DNA of 64,000 nt from positions 64,775 to 128,774 of the forward strand of contig NZ_AOIN01000035.1 of NCBI RefSeq assembly GCF_000337135.1, written 5' to 3'. The stretch is from Natrialba chahannaoensis JCM 10990 (GTDB taxonomy: Archaea; Halobacteriota; Halobacteria; Halobacteriales; Natrialbaceae). The notes beneath the pieces are model-generated. The model did no database searches. It saw only the letters and a list, made by a program, of their open reading frames with translations, and was not told the DNA's origin. Below are positions 8,703-17,913 of this stretch, one piece after another; the first letter of the stretch is position 1, and each line of letters starts with the position of its first letter. Made by a program: the position numbers and the translations under genes.

Positions 8703-9665
8703 CTACTGTCGAACTTCGAGCACTCGCGATTCACAGTCGTTGCACGTGATCGCGTACACCTGATAGGACCGACAGCAGGATTCGACGGTCTCCTCATCCA
8801 GCGAAATCTCGCCCGTACAGCTCGGACACGTCTCGACGAAGGCTCGCAGCCCGTTCGCGAGTTGACTCTGCTGTTCGAGCGGGAGTTCTGGCCACTCCGG
8901 TACCTGCTCGGCGAGTGCGCACATACTCCCCAGATCGGCCAACAGCGCCGCGTCGGACTCCCACTGTGCAGCGAGACGTCCCTCGATGCGCGCTCGAACC
9001 GGCTGCTCCGCGTTGTCGGCCTGATCTACCGTTACTTCCGACTGGTCGACATCGAAAAACGCCGCAACCTGTTCGACTCGATCACCGTCCCGTCGCTCGT
9101 CGATGGCAGCTTGCCAGGTCTCCTCGAGTTCCGCAGTCAGACAGAGGTCCTCCTCCATTTCTGCGCCGGCTTCCGCTTCGTCTGCCCCGTCGTCCACCTC
9201 TGCCCGCGAACACGGCACGACGAGGTCGTACTCGAGTAACCACTGTTCGGGATCGATGGGCTCGACGGTGGTCTGGTCGGTGGTGGTGTCTGTGTCTGTG
9301 CCTGTTCCTGTGTCGGTGCCGGCTTCCGCCCCAGGAGCACGAGCACGAGCACCGGCCGCCCCATCGTCTGCAACGAGGGTGCCCGCACCTGGCTCGGGCT
9401 CCTTGTCGAACTTCGCCAGAAGCCAATCGGGGAAGTACCGCTTGGTCAGCGTCGGTGTACCCGGAACGAGGTAACCACGCAAGGCGATGGCGGCGACTGA
9501 GAAGGCGAAGACGGCAACCGCGAGGAGCGGTGAAACCACTGCGGCGGCGACAGCGAGTATCCCTGCAATGACGAGGTTGACGATCGTACAGGGAAGACAC
9601 CGATTCTCACCGGTGTACCCCGGATTGTGGACGTGTGCGAGGATCGGGACCTGCTGGATCTTCAT
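8703..9665 (-). CDS. Membrane protein with C-terminal cysteine-rich domain, unknown function
   Basis: The protein has 320 residues. It begins with a conserved-looking HVHNPGYTGENRCLPCT segment containing a CxxC pair, followed by two adjacent membrane helices (about 28-62). A Thr/Asp-rich linker leads to a soluble domain that ends with a likely zinc ribbon: CPSC near 280, a CC pair, and CNDC near 312. The layout suggests a membrane-attached metal-binding protein. I recognise it as a haloarchaeal hypothetical protein only. Confidence 0.75.
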   Translation of the reverse strand: MKIQQVPILAHVHNPGYTGENRCLPCTIVNLVIAGILAVAAAVVSPLLAVAVFAFSVAAIALRGYLVPGTPTLTKRYFPDWLLAKFDKEPEPGAGTLVADDGAAGARARAPGAEAGTDTGTGTDTDTTTDQTTVEPIDPEQWLLEYDLVVPCSRAEVDDGADEAEAGAEMEEDLCLTAELEETWQAAIDERRDGDRVEQVAAFFDVDQSEVTVDQADNAEQPVRARIEGRLAAQWESDAALLADLGSMCALAEQVPEWPELPLEQQSQLANGLRAFVETCPSCTGEISLDEETVESCCRSYQVYAITCNDCESRVLEVRQ

Positions 9666-9764
9666 ATTTCGATCTCTGTGTGATACGATAAAAACATTTT
9701 CCCGCCACTTGGACGACGTGAATAGATCGGCCGCTGCCCAATTTTCTGCGACGGGTCGGCTCGT

Positions 9765-10058
9765 TCAGTACATCCGCAACAACTGCGCGTGGTGGGTCTC
9801 GCCGACCTCGAGCACGTTCCCCTCGTCGATGAATCCCGCCTCGATCGCGAGCTCTACCGACCGGGTGCCGACGATGTTGGCCACGTCCGCTCGTGCAAGA
9901 CTGTCGATAACAGCATCCTCGTCCACCTCGTCGCCGCCGTAGAACTCCTCCGTGACGGTCAGCGAGAGGTCGTCGCCTTCGAACGTCTCACCGAGGGCAT
10001 CGTTGTCACAGACCGCGACGAGTAGTCCCTCCTGTGTCTGGCGTTCGTTGATGATCAT
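9765..10058 (-). CDS. DUF424 family protein
   Basis: The protein has 97 residues and matches the small archaeal DUF424 family, with the pattern MIINERQTQEGLLVAVCD at the start, EFYGG near 40 and ANIVGTRSVELAIEAGFI in the second half. These proteins are widespread in archaea and sometimes encoded near translation genes, but their function is not known to me. The gene sits directly downstream of the TPR gene (10080) with a 21-base gap, so they may share a transcript. Confidence 0.85.
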   Translation of the reverse strand: MIINERQTQEGLLVAVCDNDALGETFEGDDLSLTVTEEFYGGDEVDEDAVIDSLARADVANIVGTRSVELAIEAGFIDEGNVLEVGETHHAQLLRMY

Positions 10059-10079
10059 GCGTCGTCTCGTCTCCGTCTG

Positions 10080-10949
10080 TTACTCGAGTTCCCACTCGCG
10101 GTCGCGGTCGGCTTCGCGGCCGGGGTCGGCGATGTCGCTCGTGGAGTCACCGGCACCGCCGCCCGCACCGGTCGGCTGGCCCTCCATCTCCCGTCGATCC
10201 TCCATCATCTGTTGTTCGGCGCGCTCGCGCAGTTCGTTTGCCTCCTCGGCGATCTCCTCGGCCTCGTCGTACTCGCCGAGATCTTCGAGAATTTCGGCCT
10301 TCTCCTCGAGGATCTTGGTGTTTCGCAGGCCGAGCCGGATCGCGTTGTCGATACACTGCAGGGCCTCCTCGGAGAGACCGCGCTCTGAGAGGAAGAAGGC
10401 GCGATTGAACCAGCCCTCGGCGAAGCGCTCGTCGATCTCGACGGCGCGCTCGGCGTGTTCGAGCGCCTGTGCGGTCTCGCCGAACTCCCAGAGGGCGTAG
10501 GCGAGGTTCGTTTCGGCCGTCGCGGCGTGTTCGCTCTCGGCGTCGATATTCAGTGCCTCTCGATGGGCACCGATCGCTTCGTCCCACTCCTCGAGTTCGG
10601 CGTGAGCGACACCCTTGTTGACCCAGGCTTCCTGTTCGAGTCGCTCGTCCTCGGCGTACTGGGCGGTTCGCTCGAAGGCGTCGGTCGCCTGCTCGTAGCG
10701 GTTGATCTGCATGTAGCTCAGGCCGACGTCGAGCAGTTCCGTTGCGTCGACGTCGTCGCTTGCGATCTGCTGGCTGTCGAGCGTGTCGGCGACGACGCGG
10801 GAGTCGACCGGGTCGACCTTCGAGGGGTCGACGTCCAGTTCCGGCGGATCGAGGTCGAACTCGTCGTAGGGGTCACTGAACCCCTCTCCTTCGGAGAACC
10901 GATGGTCGCGAGAGCCGTCTCCGTTTCCGTCTCCCTCTCGGTCAGTCAT
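10080..10949 (-). CDS. Tetratricopeptide repeat protein
   Basis: The protein has 289 residues. After a charged N-terminus come about five TPR-like units (residues about 70-235) with the usual W-x-N-x-G/A-x-A-Y and AL-x-x-x-D-x-A-x-x-L spacing, such as EAWVNKGVAHAELEEWDEAI and EGWFNRAFFLSERGLSEEAL. A glutamine/methionine-rich tail follows. It is a cytoplasmic protein-protein interaction scaffold; partners are not visible. Its position just before the DUF424 gene suggests co-transcription. Confidence 0.85.
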   Translation of the reverse strand: MTDREGDGNGDGSRDHRFSEGEGFSDPYDEFDLDPPELDVDPSKVDPVDSRVVADTLDSQQIASDDVDATELLDVGLSYMQINRYEQATDAFERTAQYAEDERLEQEAWVNKGVAHAELEEWDEAIGAHREALNIDAESEHAATAETNLAYALWEFGETAQALEHAERAVEIDERFAEGWFNRAFFLSERGLSEEALQCIDNAIRLGLRNTKILEEKAEILEDLGEYDEAEEIAEEANELRERAEQQMMEDRREMEGQPTGAGGGAGDSTSDIADPGREADRDREWELE

Positions 10950-11082
10950 TGGTTGAATGTGGCGACGACGACTGTTAAGGGCTGCGACCCGGGAACAGAC
11001 GGCTCGTTACATATTGCCCACCTCACCATCGCCGTCGTCAGCCGTCGTCACCGTTGAGTAGTTTGTCGTCGAACCTCCCACT

Positions 11083-11643
11083 ATGCGACTCTTCGTCAGC
11101 GTCGACCTTCCGGACGACCTCGCGAACGCGGTCGCCGACCTCCAGGACGAGTTCAGCGACGCCAGTGGCCTCACCTTCACTGACCCCGAGCAGGCTCACA
11201 TCACGCTGAAGTTCCTCGGCGATGTGGACGAGAGCAGACTGCCCGCACTCGAGTCCGAACTCGAGATGGCGGTCGACGAGGCAGCCGTTTCGCCCTTCAC
11301 CGTCCGCTATGGCGGACTCGGTGTCTTCCCCGACCTGGAGTACATCAGCGTGCTCTGGCTCGGGACCGAAACGGGTGGCGACGAGCTGACGGCCCTGCAC
11401 GAGACCATCGAGGAACGGACGACGGCGATGGGGTTCGAGGCGGAGTCACACGAGTTCACGCCGCACGTCACGCTCGCGCGCATGGAACATGCGGGCGGGA
11501 AGGAGTTGGTTCAGGACCTCGTCCGAGAGCGAGAGCCAACAGTCGGCGAGACGCGCGTCGAGGAGGCTCGACTGACCGAAAGCACGCTTACGGACGAGGG
11601 ACCGGAGTACTCGACGGTGGCGCGATATCCGCTCGCGGCGTGA
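11083..11643 (+). CDS. thpR: RNA 2',3'-cyclic phosphodiesterase ThpR (2'-5' RNA ligase family)
   Basis: The protein has 186 residues and both 2H-phosphoesterase motifs: HITLKFLGD (HxT at about 43-45) and HVTLARM (about 128-130). The start MRLFVSVDLPDDLA is typical. ThpR opens 2',3'-cyclic phosphates on RNA ends and was originally described as a 2'-5' RNA ligase. A second, degenerate member of the superfamily is at 58313-58813. Confidence 0.93.
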   Translation: MRLFVSVDLPDDLANAVADLQDEFSDASGLTFTDPEQAHITLKFLGDVDESRLPALESELEMAVDEAAVSPFTVRYGGLGVFPDLEYISVLWLGTETGGDELTALHETIEERTTAMGFEAESHEFTPHVTLARMEHAGGKELVQDLVREREPTVGETRVEEARLTESTLTDEGPEYSTVARYPLAA

Positions 11644-11716
11644 GCGGCGGCATCCGACGCACTCTCATCGCTTGCAAGCAGCAAGGCTTCGCCAGTTCCT
11701 GGCGTCGCTTCCGTGC

Positions 11717-12055
11717 ATGCAAACCGTCGTACACCTCCTGTCGGGAGACGAAGGCGAACAGGATACGTCACTCGCGATCGCTAGAAACCTCGTCGCGGAC
11801 GAGAGCGGGCGAATCGACGACGTTGCGGTGGTCATCCAGGCGTCCGGAATCGAGGTGGCCAGAGCCGGTGGCAGAGCAGACGACGACATCCAGGAGCTAC
11901 TCGACGAGGGTGTCGCGTTCAAGGCGTGCAGCAATACGCTCGAGACGGTCGACTTCGACGAGTCGGATCTCATCGACGGAATCGAAACTGTTCCCGAAGG
12001 TGCCGTCGAGGTGACGCAGTTGCAGACGGACGGCTATGCATACCTTCGGCCGTAG
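11717..12055 (+). CDS. DsrE-like small protein
   Basis: The protein has 112 residues from the ATG at 11717, starting MQTVVHLLSGDE. The pattern of a short beta strand, then a loop, VAVVIQASGIEVARAGG, and FKACSNTL with a single cysteine near 80 resembles the DsrE/DsrF sulfur-relay fold (UPF0271-like DsrE proteins). The upstream in-frame ATG at 11672 would add 15 residues that look non-coding, so 11717 is preferred. A sulfur-transfer role is only a family-based guess. Confidence 0.75.
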   Translation: MQTVVHLLSGDEGEQDTSLAIARNLVADESGRIDDVAVVIQASGIEVARAGGRADDDIQELLDEGVAFKACSNTLETVDFDESDLIDGIETVPEGAVEVTQLQTDGYAYLRP

Positions 12056-12211
12056 GTGTGCCGCCCGTCGAGACTCCATCCTGGGTCCACGGTAGTCCGG
12101 TATCGGTGTCCTACAGCCCACACCCTGCTCGTGTACCGTCGTCGTACGCTGGGGCAACCTGCACATACAGCACTGTGTATGATGAGGGATGACGGGATAC
12201 TGACGTAGCTG

Positions 12212-13231
12212 ATGGGGTCACCGCCGCGGTCTCTGTCTCGGTTCGGACGATCCGCACCGGTCAGCCGCAGGGAATTCGTTGCCGCCGTCGGTGGCGCAGG
12301 TGGCGCATCCCTGTTCGGCCCGAGCGCGGACGCCAGCGAAAGCGAGCCTGATCACCTTCGCGTGCGCGTCTACCCTGGCCCCGTCCCGCCGACTGCCTGG
12401 CTCTGGTACGGTGTTGAGGGTATGAGCGACGACTGGCCAACCCCGTTTCAGGACGCGTTTGCGGCCGTCGAGGACGCGATGGACCAGATTCAGGCCTACG
12501 CAGCCGACCGATCGCTGATCTCGGATTCAACCTCCGTCTCAGAGCCGGAGCTCACCGTACGCGTCGAGCGTGGTCCACCCGTCCGTTTTCCACTCCTGTC
12601 CGTCTCGCAGCCGACTGATCTCGCGTTCCCGTCGCTTTCGGCCGTTCTCGACGCCTTTCGAGACCAACTTCACGATCGCGGTGCACTCGGCGGGCCGACT
12701 TGCCACCTGTTGCTTTGCTGGTCGCCGTTCAACTACCAGGTCGGGTACGGCGGGACGATTTCACCGAACGATCTGATCGACTCTGCAGGGAGTGATGCGG
12801 ATGACCCAGACGCAGTCGCCGGCGCACAGACCGTCGCTAACATCGGTGCGACGGAGGTCTGGGACTCGCGTGCGGTCAGCCGAAACATCGCAATCCATGA
12901 AGTGCTTCATACGTTTCTCTCGCCCGATATCGTTGCCGATGTCGGGGACACACGCTGTGATCACAACCTGGGGACTGCAACCAGAACCGGACTGGAGGGA
13001 CGAACGCTACAGGTGAGTCCTATGGCGACCGCCTACGCCGGCCCCGACGAGTTCGGCGGCGGAACGCGATTTCACGGCACTGGCTGCTACGATCACGATG
13101 AGTTCGCCCGCCACGACGGCTACGAGGTCAACGACACTGAACCGGCAGTCGATCGCTTCGAGTACACGACGGAACTGAGCGAGGCGACACTGGAGGCGGC
13201 TACCCGATATCTAATCCGTCTTACAACCTGA
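12212..13231 (+). CDS. Tat-exported protein with HExxH metalloprotease-like motif
   Basis: The protein has 339 residues. The N-terminus contains SRREFVAAVGGAGGASLF, a twin-arginine signal that suggests folded export. An HEVLH motif lies within RNIAIHEVLHTFLSPDI at about 225-240, the zincin signature, followed by a CDHNLGT segment that might supply another metal ligand. The clear third ligand glycine spacing of metzincins is absent, so family placement is uncertain. It is probably an extracellular hydrolase. Two further cysteines (C168, C173 region) may form a disulfide. Confidence 0.65.
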   Translation: MGSPPRSLSRFGRSAPVSRREFVAAVGGAGGASLFGPSADASESEPDHLRVRVYPGPVPPTAWLWYGVEGMSDDWPTPFQDAFAAVEDAMDQIQAYAADRSLISDSTSVSEPELTVRVERGPPVRFPLLSVSQPTDLAFPSLSAVLDAFRDQLHDRGALGGPTCHLLLCWSPFNYQVGYGGTISPNDLIDSAGSDADDPDAVAGAQTVANIGATEVWDSRAVSRNIAIHEVLHTFLSPDIVADVGDTRCDHNLGTATRTGLEGRTLQVSPMATAYAGPDEFGGGTRFHGTGCYDHDEFARHDGYEVNDTEPAVDRFEYTTELSEATLEAATRYLIRLTT

Positions 13232-13298
13232 GGCAGCCGATATCGGTGCAAAGGGCCGCGACCCTCCCACACACCAGCGTCCCGAGAGATGGACAAGA

Positions 13299-13306
13299 TT
13301 TTAAGC
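13299..13306 (+). promoter_or_regulatory. TATA box for the rpl39e-rpl31e-aIF6 operon
   Basis: GATTTTAAGCC lies about 25-32 bases before the L39e ATG at 13331, which suits a leaderless transcript covering the ribosomal genes. Confidence 0.55.
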
Positions 13307-13330
13307 CAGCACGGGCTACGTCCGGCTACT

Positions 13331-13483
13331 ATGGGTAAGAAGTCGAAGGGCAAGAAAAAGCGACTTGCCAAACTCGAGAACCAGAACAGCCGCGTTCCGG
13401 CCTGGGTTATGATGAAGACGGACATGGAAGTCCAGCGGAACCCAAAGCGACGCAACTGGCGGCGTAACGACACCGACGAGTAA
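13331..13483 (+). CDS. rpl39e: 50S ribosomal protein L39e
   Basis: The protein has 50 basic residues, [19 protein letters not shown], then RVPAWVM and [10 protein letters not shown], diagnostic of L39e, which lines part of the ribosomal exit tunnel. The ATG at 13331 gives the standard length; the upstream in-frame ATG at 13289 would lie before the TATA box. It is followed after 5 bases by L31e. Confidence 0.97.
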   Translation: MGKKSKGKKKRLAKLENQNSRVPAWVMMKTDMEVQRNPKRRNWRRNDTDE

Positions 13484-13488
13484 GATCA

Positions 13489-13767
13489 ATGAGTGCAAGT
13501 GATTTCGAAGAACGCGTTGTAACCGTCCCGCTTCGGGACGTCAAGAAGGGCGCAAACCACGAGGCCGCGGACCTCGCCATGCGACTCATCCGTGAACACC
13601 TCGCCAAGCACTTCGCCGTCGACGAGGACGCCATCCGACTTGACCCCTCGATCAACGAGGAAGTTTGGTCCCAGGGTCGAGCGAACCCGCCACGCAAGCT
13701 CCGCGTCCGCGCGGCTCGCTTCGACGAAGAGGGCGAGGCCGTCGTTGAGGCCGAGGTCGCCGACTAA
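13489..13767 (+). CDS. rpl31e: 50S ribosomal protein L31e
   Basis: The protein has 92 residues with the L31e pattern: [21 protein letters not shown], then [13 protein letters not shown] and the RNA-contacting region [13 protein letters not shown]. It sits between L39e and aIF-6, the standard euryarchaeal order, with 5-base and 2-base gaps, so co-translation is likely. Confidence 0.97.
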   Translation: MSASDFEERVVTVPLRDVKKGANHEAADLAMRLIREHLAKHFAVDEDAIRLDPSINEEVWSQGRANPPRKLRVRAARFDEEGEAVVEAEVAD

Positions 13768-13769
13768 AC

Positions 13770-14435
13770 TTGCAGCGACTCGCCTTCGCCGGGTCGGCCT
13801 ACGTCGGCGTCTTCGCCCGTGCGACCGACTCGTGCGTACTCGTTCGCCCGGACGTCGACGACGACATTGTCGCCGACCTGACCGACGAACTCGCGGTCCC
13901 CGCGATTCAGACAACTGTCGGCGGTTCTTCGACCGTCGGCGCGCTAGCGACGGGTAACGAAAACGGCCTCCTCGTCAGCTCCCGCGTACTCGAGTACGAG
14001 CGCGAACGACTCGAGGAGGCAGTCGACGTGCCTGTCGCGGAGTTGCCCGGTAGTATCAACGCCGCCGGGAACGTCGTCCTCGCGAACGACTACGGGGCCT
14101 ACGTCCACCCGGACCTGCCTCGTGAGGCAATCCAGATCATCAAGGATACGCTTTCCGTCCCCGTCGAACGTGGCGACCTCGCTGGTGTCCGTACCGTCGG
14201 CACCGCCGCAGTCGCGACGAACTCCGGCGTGCTCTGTCACCCGAAGGCGACCGACGAGGAACTCGACGTACTCGAAGCGTCCCTCGACGTTCGTGCAGAT
14301 GTCGGGACGATTAACTACGGTGCGCCGCTGGTTGGGTCGGGGCTGCTGGCCAACGAGTCGGGCTACGTCGTCGGCGAGGATACGACGGGTCCGGAACTCG
14401 GCCGGATCGAGGATGCACTCGGCTATCTCGACTAA
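13770..14435 (+). CDS. eif6: Translation initiation factor aIF-6
   Basis: The protein has 221 residues and shows the pentein repeats of IF6, which binds the large subunit and prevents premature joining. Repeated G(S/T)[16 protein letters not shown] and [10 protein letters not shown] segments mark the fold. The start is TTG at 13770, only 2 bases after the L31e stop; no ATG gives the normal N-terminus, which begins [15 protein letters not shown]. Confidence 0.95.
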   Translation: MQRLAFAGSAYVGVFARATDSCVLVRPDVDDDIVADLTDELAVPAIQTTVGGSSTVGALATGNENGLLVSSRVLEYERERLEEAVDVPVAELPGSINAAGNVVLANDYGAYVHPDLPREAIQIIKDTLSVPVERGDLAGVRTVGTAAVATNSGVLCHPKATDEELDVLEASLDVRADVGTINYGAPLVGSGLLANESGYVVGEDTTGPELGRIEDALGYLD

Positions 14436-14521
14436 CTGCTGCGAACTGAGTCGGTCGGTTTTGCAGTCCGTTTTTGTGGTCGGCACTGCTCTGGCGTAGC
14501 CCTGAGTTTGCGTTTGTTCCT

Positions 14522-14545
14522 ACTGATACTGATACTGATACTGAT
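14522..14545. repeat. Four tandem copies of ACTGAT
   Basis: A perfect hexamer array lies in the intergenic space after aIF-6. No gene was found here; the position is where many haloarchaea carry the short ribosomal protein LX gene, which I do not see in this window. Confidence 0.8.
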
Positions 14546-14710
14546 CCCCGCAGCTCTGGAGTTGCGTCTGTGCCTACTGGTTCACTTCGCCTGACCGTGA
14601 ATCACCCCTTCCTCAAACAGCGTTTTCCTCTGCTAGAGGCCTCATACTGTACGAATCACTGTTCCGAACGGTCCTCAAGACTTATAATATGGTAGCAATA
14701 TATTTCTCGT

Positions 14711-15661
14711 ATGTTCGGGTCCCTGTTCGCCAGGTTCAAAACTGGCCTCGCAATCGCGAAAGCCTCGTTCGGCGTCCTCCGACGTGAGAAGTGGCTGCTC
14801 GCGTTTCCTGTCATGTATGGCCTCGCTTGGATTGTCGGACTGATCGGGCTGCTCGGTGGTATCGTCGCTGCGCTGTTCGGCGTCGGCTACGGGATGGCGC
14901 TGGTCGACCAGTTTGTGACCGTCTCGGAAGGGTCGGCCGACACGGTAGTCACGGCCCTCCTCGTGGCTGCCTCCGTCGGATTCATGTTCGTCGCCACATC
15001 GGTTGCGACGTTCTTTAGCGCGGCGCTCGTCCACGCCGTCGGCAGTCTGTTCGCCGACGAACCGACCAGTCTCCGGGCCGGCCTCACCGGTGCCTGGGAG
15101 GCCCGACGAACGATTCTCGCGTGGGGTGCCGTCGGTACCGCCGTTGGCCTCATCTTCCAGGCACTCGAGAGCCAGGACGGCTGGGGCGCTCGCCTTGCCC
15201 GCTCGCTGGCTGGTTTCGCCTGGTTCGCGATGACGTTCTTCATCGTCCCAGTCATCGTCTTCCAGGAAGGTGGCGTTCGGAACTCGCTGCGCGAGAGCGC
15301 TAGCCTGTTCCGCGAGACGTGGGGGCAGGTCGGAGGGATCAGCCTCGGCGTTGGCATCGTGATGGTGCCGCTCATCGCGCTTACGGGTCTTCTCGGCATC
15401 GGGGTCCCGATGGCGACGCTCGCTGATCCGTGGACGGTGCTCACGTTCACGCTCGTTCCGACCCTGCTCGTGATCGGTCTGTTGCTGGTCATCTACCAGG
15501 CTGCGACGGGCATTGCGAAGACTGCACTCTACAAGTACGCCCGCGATGGCTCGTTGCCGCCGGAGTTCGACGGTATCGACCCCGATGCACTCACGCGACC
15601 TCGCCGTGGGGGAAGCGGTATGACGGGCCAGCCCTCGAACCGCGAGCCGGGACAGATCTAG
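14711..15661 (+). CDS. Polytopic membrane protein, DUF6159-like
   Basis: The protein has 316 residues with about six membrane helices grouped in pairs (about 26-60, 75-110, 140-160, 170-190, 205-240, 245-270) and a polar tail. The N-terminal FKTGLAIAKASFGVLRREKWLL and the FFIVPVIVFQEGGVRNSLRESA segment are characteristic of the DUF6159 family. Function is unknown. It is placed between aIF-6 and prefoldin alpha inside an otherwise translation/targeting block, with its own AT-rich upstream region (about 14680-14700), so it looks like a later insertion. Confidence 0.8.
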   Translation: MFGSLFARFKTGLAIAKASFGVLRREKWLLAFPVMYGLAWIVGLIGLLGGIVAALFGVGYGMALVDQFVTVSEGSADTVVTALLVAASVGFMFVATSVATFFSAALVHAVGSLFADEPTSLRAGLTGAWEARRTILAWGAVGTAVGLIFQALESQDGWGARLARSLAGFAWFAMTFFIVPVIVFQEGGVRNSLRESASLFRETWGQVGGISLGVGIVMVPLIALTGLLGIGVPMATLADPWTVLTFTLVPTLLVIGLLLVIYQAATGIAKTALYKYARDGSLPPEFDGIDPDALTRPRRGGSGMTGQPSNREPGQI

Positions 15662-15764
15662 TCCGGAGCGGTCCGCTACGCCCGGTTTCGCCGAAACGCC
15701 CGCGAAACCGCGGAAATAGCTGTGGAAGGGAAGATTCTTCCGACTGCCTGCCGGAGTGAAAGCC

Positions 15765-16217
15765 ATGAGTCAACAACAGCTCCAGCAGCTTTCCCAGGAA
15801 CTTCAGGAGATCCAAGAACAGATCACCGCGCTCGAAGGCGAAGTCGAGGATATTCGAACCGAACAGGGCGAGGTCGACGAGGCTATCGATGCCCTCGAGA
15901 CGCTTGAAACCGGCTCGACAGTGCAGGTCCCACTCGGTGGCGGCGCATATCTGCGCGCAACGATCGAAGACATCGACGAAGCGATCGTCGAACTCGGCTC
16001 CGATTACGCCGCGGAGTTCGACCAGGACGACGCTGTCGAGGCGCTCGGACGCAAGAAGGAGACGCTCGACGACCGAATCGACGACCTCGAAGACGAGATC
16101 GACGAGTTCGAATCCGAGAGCGAGGAACTCGAGTCCCAGGCCCAGCAGCTTCAGCAGCAGGCGATGCAACAGCAGATGCAGCAGATGGGCGGCCAGCCGG
16201 GCCAGGACGACGAGTAA
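15765..16217 (+). CDS. pfdA: Prefoldin subunit alpha
   Basis: The protein has 150 residues with two coiled-coil arms (about 5-50 and 95-140) flanking a short beta-hairpin region (VQVPLGGGAYLRA), the alpha-prefoldin layout. It captures unfolded proteins for the thermosome together with the beta subunit. The ATG at 15765 gives MSQQQLQQLSQELQ; a GTG nine bases earlier is possible but less usual. It precedes ftsY, the common haloarchaeal order. Confidence 0.95.
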   Translation: MSQQQLQQLSQELQEIQEQITALEGEVEDIRTEQGEVDEAIDALETLETGSTVQVPLGGGAYLRATIEDIDEAIVELGSDYAAEFDQDDAVEALGRKKETLDDRIDDLEDEIDEFESESEELESQAQQLQQQAMQQQMQQMGGQPGQDDE

Positions 16218-16324
16218 GTGCGCAACTGAACGAGATGGGCGTTTGTTGTGCCAAGTATCGGACAGCAGTCAGCAGTCCAGTAGCAGTCAGCAGTCACTAA
16301 CAACTCCCTACAGCCACCGTTACA

Positions 16325-17797
16325 ATGTTCGATAATCTGAAGAAGAAACTCGGAAGCTTCCGGAAGGATGCCGAGGAAGCTGCCGAAGAGAACGTCGAGG
16401 AGGTCGACGACCCCGCCGCAGACGAGGACGTTGCCGAGAGCGATGTCGAGGCCGACACCGCTGGGTCCGAGGCAGTCGACGCGACCGAGAGTGCGGCAGC
16501 CGCCGGTGTCGATGTGGACACGGACACAGACACGGATGCCGACGCCAACACTGACCCAACCGACCAGCAACCCACTGAAACGTCTTCTCCCGCCGAGTCG
16601 GAATCGACCACAACCACGGGCGACGCCGCACTCGAGTCCTCGGCTGCGACGAGCGCCAAGGTCGACGCTGAGGCAGAGCCCAGTCCTGATGCCGAGACGG
16701 CGGGTGGGGTAGAGACAGGTGTCGGTGCTGATTCCGATTCCGGCGCGGCCGATGTCAGCGAGATTGACGAGTCTGCAGCGGAAGCAGAAACGGATGCGGT
16801 CGGCGAGGCCCAGAATCAGGACCAGGATCGGGATCAGATCGAGGCCGACGCCGAGACTGACGATGCCGACGCCGAGACTGACGATGTCGACACAGACAAC
16901 AACGGCAGCACCGGCTTCGGTCGCAAGGCAAAATCCTTCGTCAAGGGCAAATTTGTCATCGAAGAGGAAGACCTCGAAGGGCCGCTCCACGAACTCGAGA
17001 TGGCGCTGCTCTCGAGTGACGTCGAGATGGGCGTTGCCGAGGAGATCCTCGATAACATCCGCGACGAACTGATCGGCGAGACGCGGACGTTCACGACCTC
17101 GACGGGTGCGGTCGTCGAGGAGGCGCTCCGGGATGCGATCTACGACGTGATCAGCGTCGGTCAGTTCGATTTCGACGAGCGCATCGCAGTCGAGGACAAG
17201 CCGGTGACGATTATCTTCACTGGCGTCAACGGCGTCGGGAAGACCACCTCGATCGCGAAGCTCAGCCGCTACTTCGAGGAGCGAGGCTACTCCACCGTGA
17301 TGGCCAACGGCGACACCTACCGTGCCGGAGCCAACGAGCAGATCCAGGAGCACGCCAATGCACTCGACACGAAACTCATCACCCACGAGCAGGGCGGTGA
17401 CCCCGCTGCGGTGCTGTACGACGCCGTCGAGTACGCCGAGGCAAACGATGTCGACATCGTCCTCGGTGACACGGCGGGTCGGCTCCACACCGACGAGGGA
17501 CTGATGGATCAACTCGAGAAGATCGACCGCGTCGTCGATCCGGACATGACCCTGTTCGTCGATGAGGCGGTGGCCGGCCAGGACGCGGTCAACCGCGCCC
17601 GTGAGTTCAACAACGCGGCCGAGATCGACGGTGCGATCCTGACGAAAGCCGATGCCGACTCGAACGGTGGGGCGGCGATTTCGGTTGCACACGTCACCGG
17701 CCGTCCGATTCTCTTCCTCGGTGTTGGCCAGGGTTACGACCACATCGAGCGCTTCGATCCGGAGGAGATGGTCGATCGACTGCTTGAGGACGAGTAG
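16325..17797 (+). CDS. ftsY: Signal recognition particle receptor FtsY
   Basis: The protein has 490 residues. A very acidic, Ala/Asp/Glu-rich A domain of about 200 residues precedes the NG GTPase domain. G motifs are visible: GVNGVGKT at 300-307, DTAGRLH near 382 and TKADAD near 440. It docks SRP-ribosome complexes at the membrane together with SRP54 at 28706-30094. The A domain contains degenerate DADAETDD-type repeats and is longer than in most bacteria. The N-terminus MFDNLKKKLGSFRKDAEE forms an amphipathic helix. Confidence 0.96.
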   Translation: MFDNLKKKLGSFRKDAEEAAEENVEEVDDPAADEDVAESDVEADTAGSEAVDATESAAAAGVDVDTDTDTDADANTDPTDQQPTETSSPAESESTTTTGDAALESSAATSAKVDAEAEPSPDAETAGGVETGVGADSDSGAADVSEIDESAAEAETDAVGEAQNQDQDRDQIEADAETDDADAETDDVDTDNNGSTGFGRKAKSFVKGKFVIEEEDLEGPLHELEMALLSSDVEMGVAEEILDNIRDELIGETRTFTTSTGAVVEEALRDAIYDVISVGQFDFDERIAVEDKPVTIIFTGVNGVGKTTSIAKLSRYFEERGYSTVMANGDTYRAGANEQIQEHANALDTKLITHEQGGDPAAVLYDAVEYAEANDVDIVLGDTAGRLHTDEGLMDQLEKIDRVVDPDMTLFVDEAVAGQDAVNRAREFNNAAEIDGAILTKADADSNGGAAISVAHVTGRPILFLGVGQGYDHIERFDPEEMVDRLLEDE

Positions 17798-17913
17798 TCG
17801 CTCACTCGCCCACTTTGAGCCCGACGCACTCGTCTACTCTCATCCGATTGTTCTCTCCACCTCGGAGCAGTCGGATACGAAACATCTATTGGCGGCCTGA
17901 CTGACGTGCGTGT

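Noticed and set aside
16151-17743. Minus-strand frame of about 530 codons opposite ftsY
   Set aside because: Antisense shadow of the repetitive acidic ftsY A domain.
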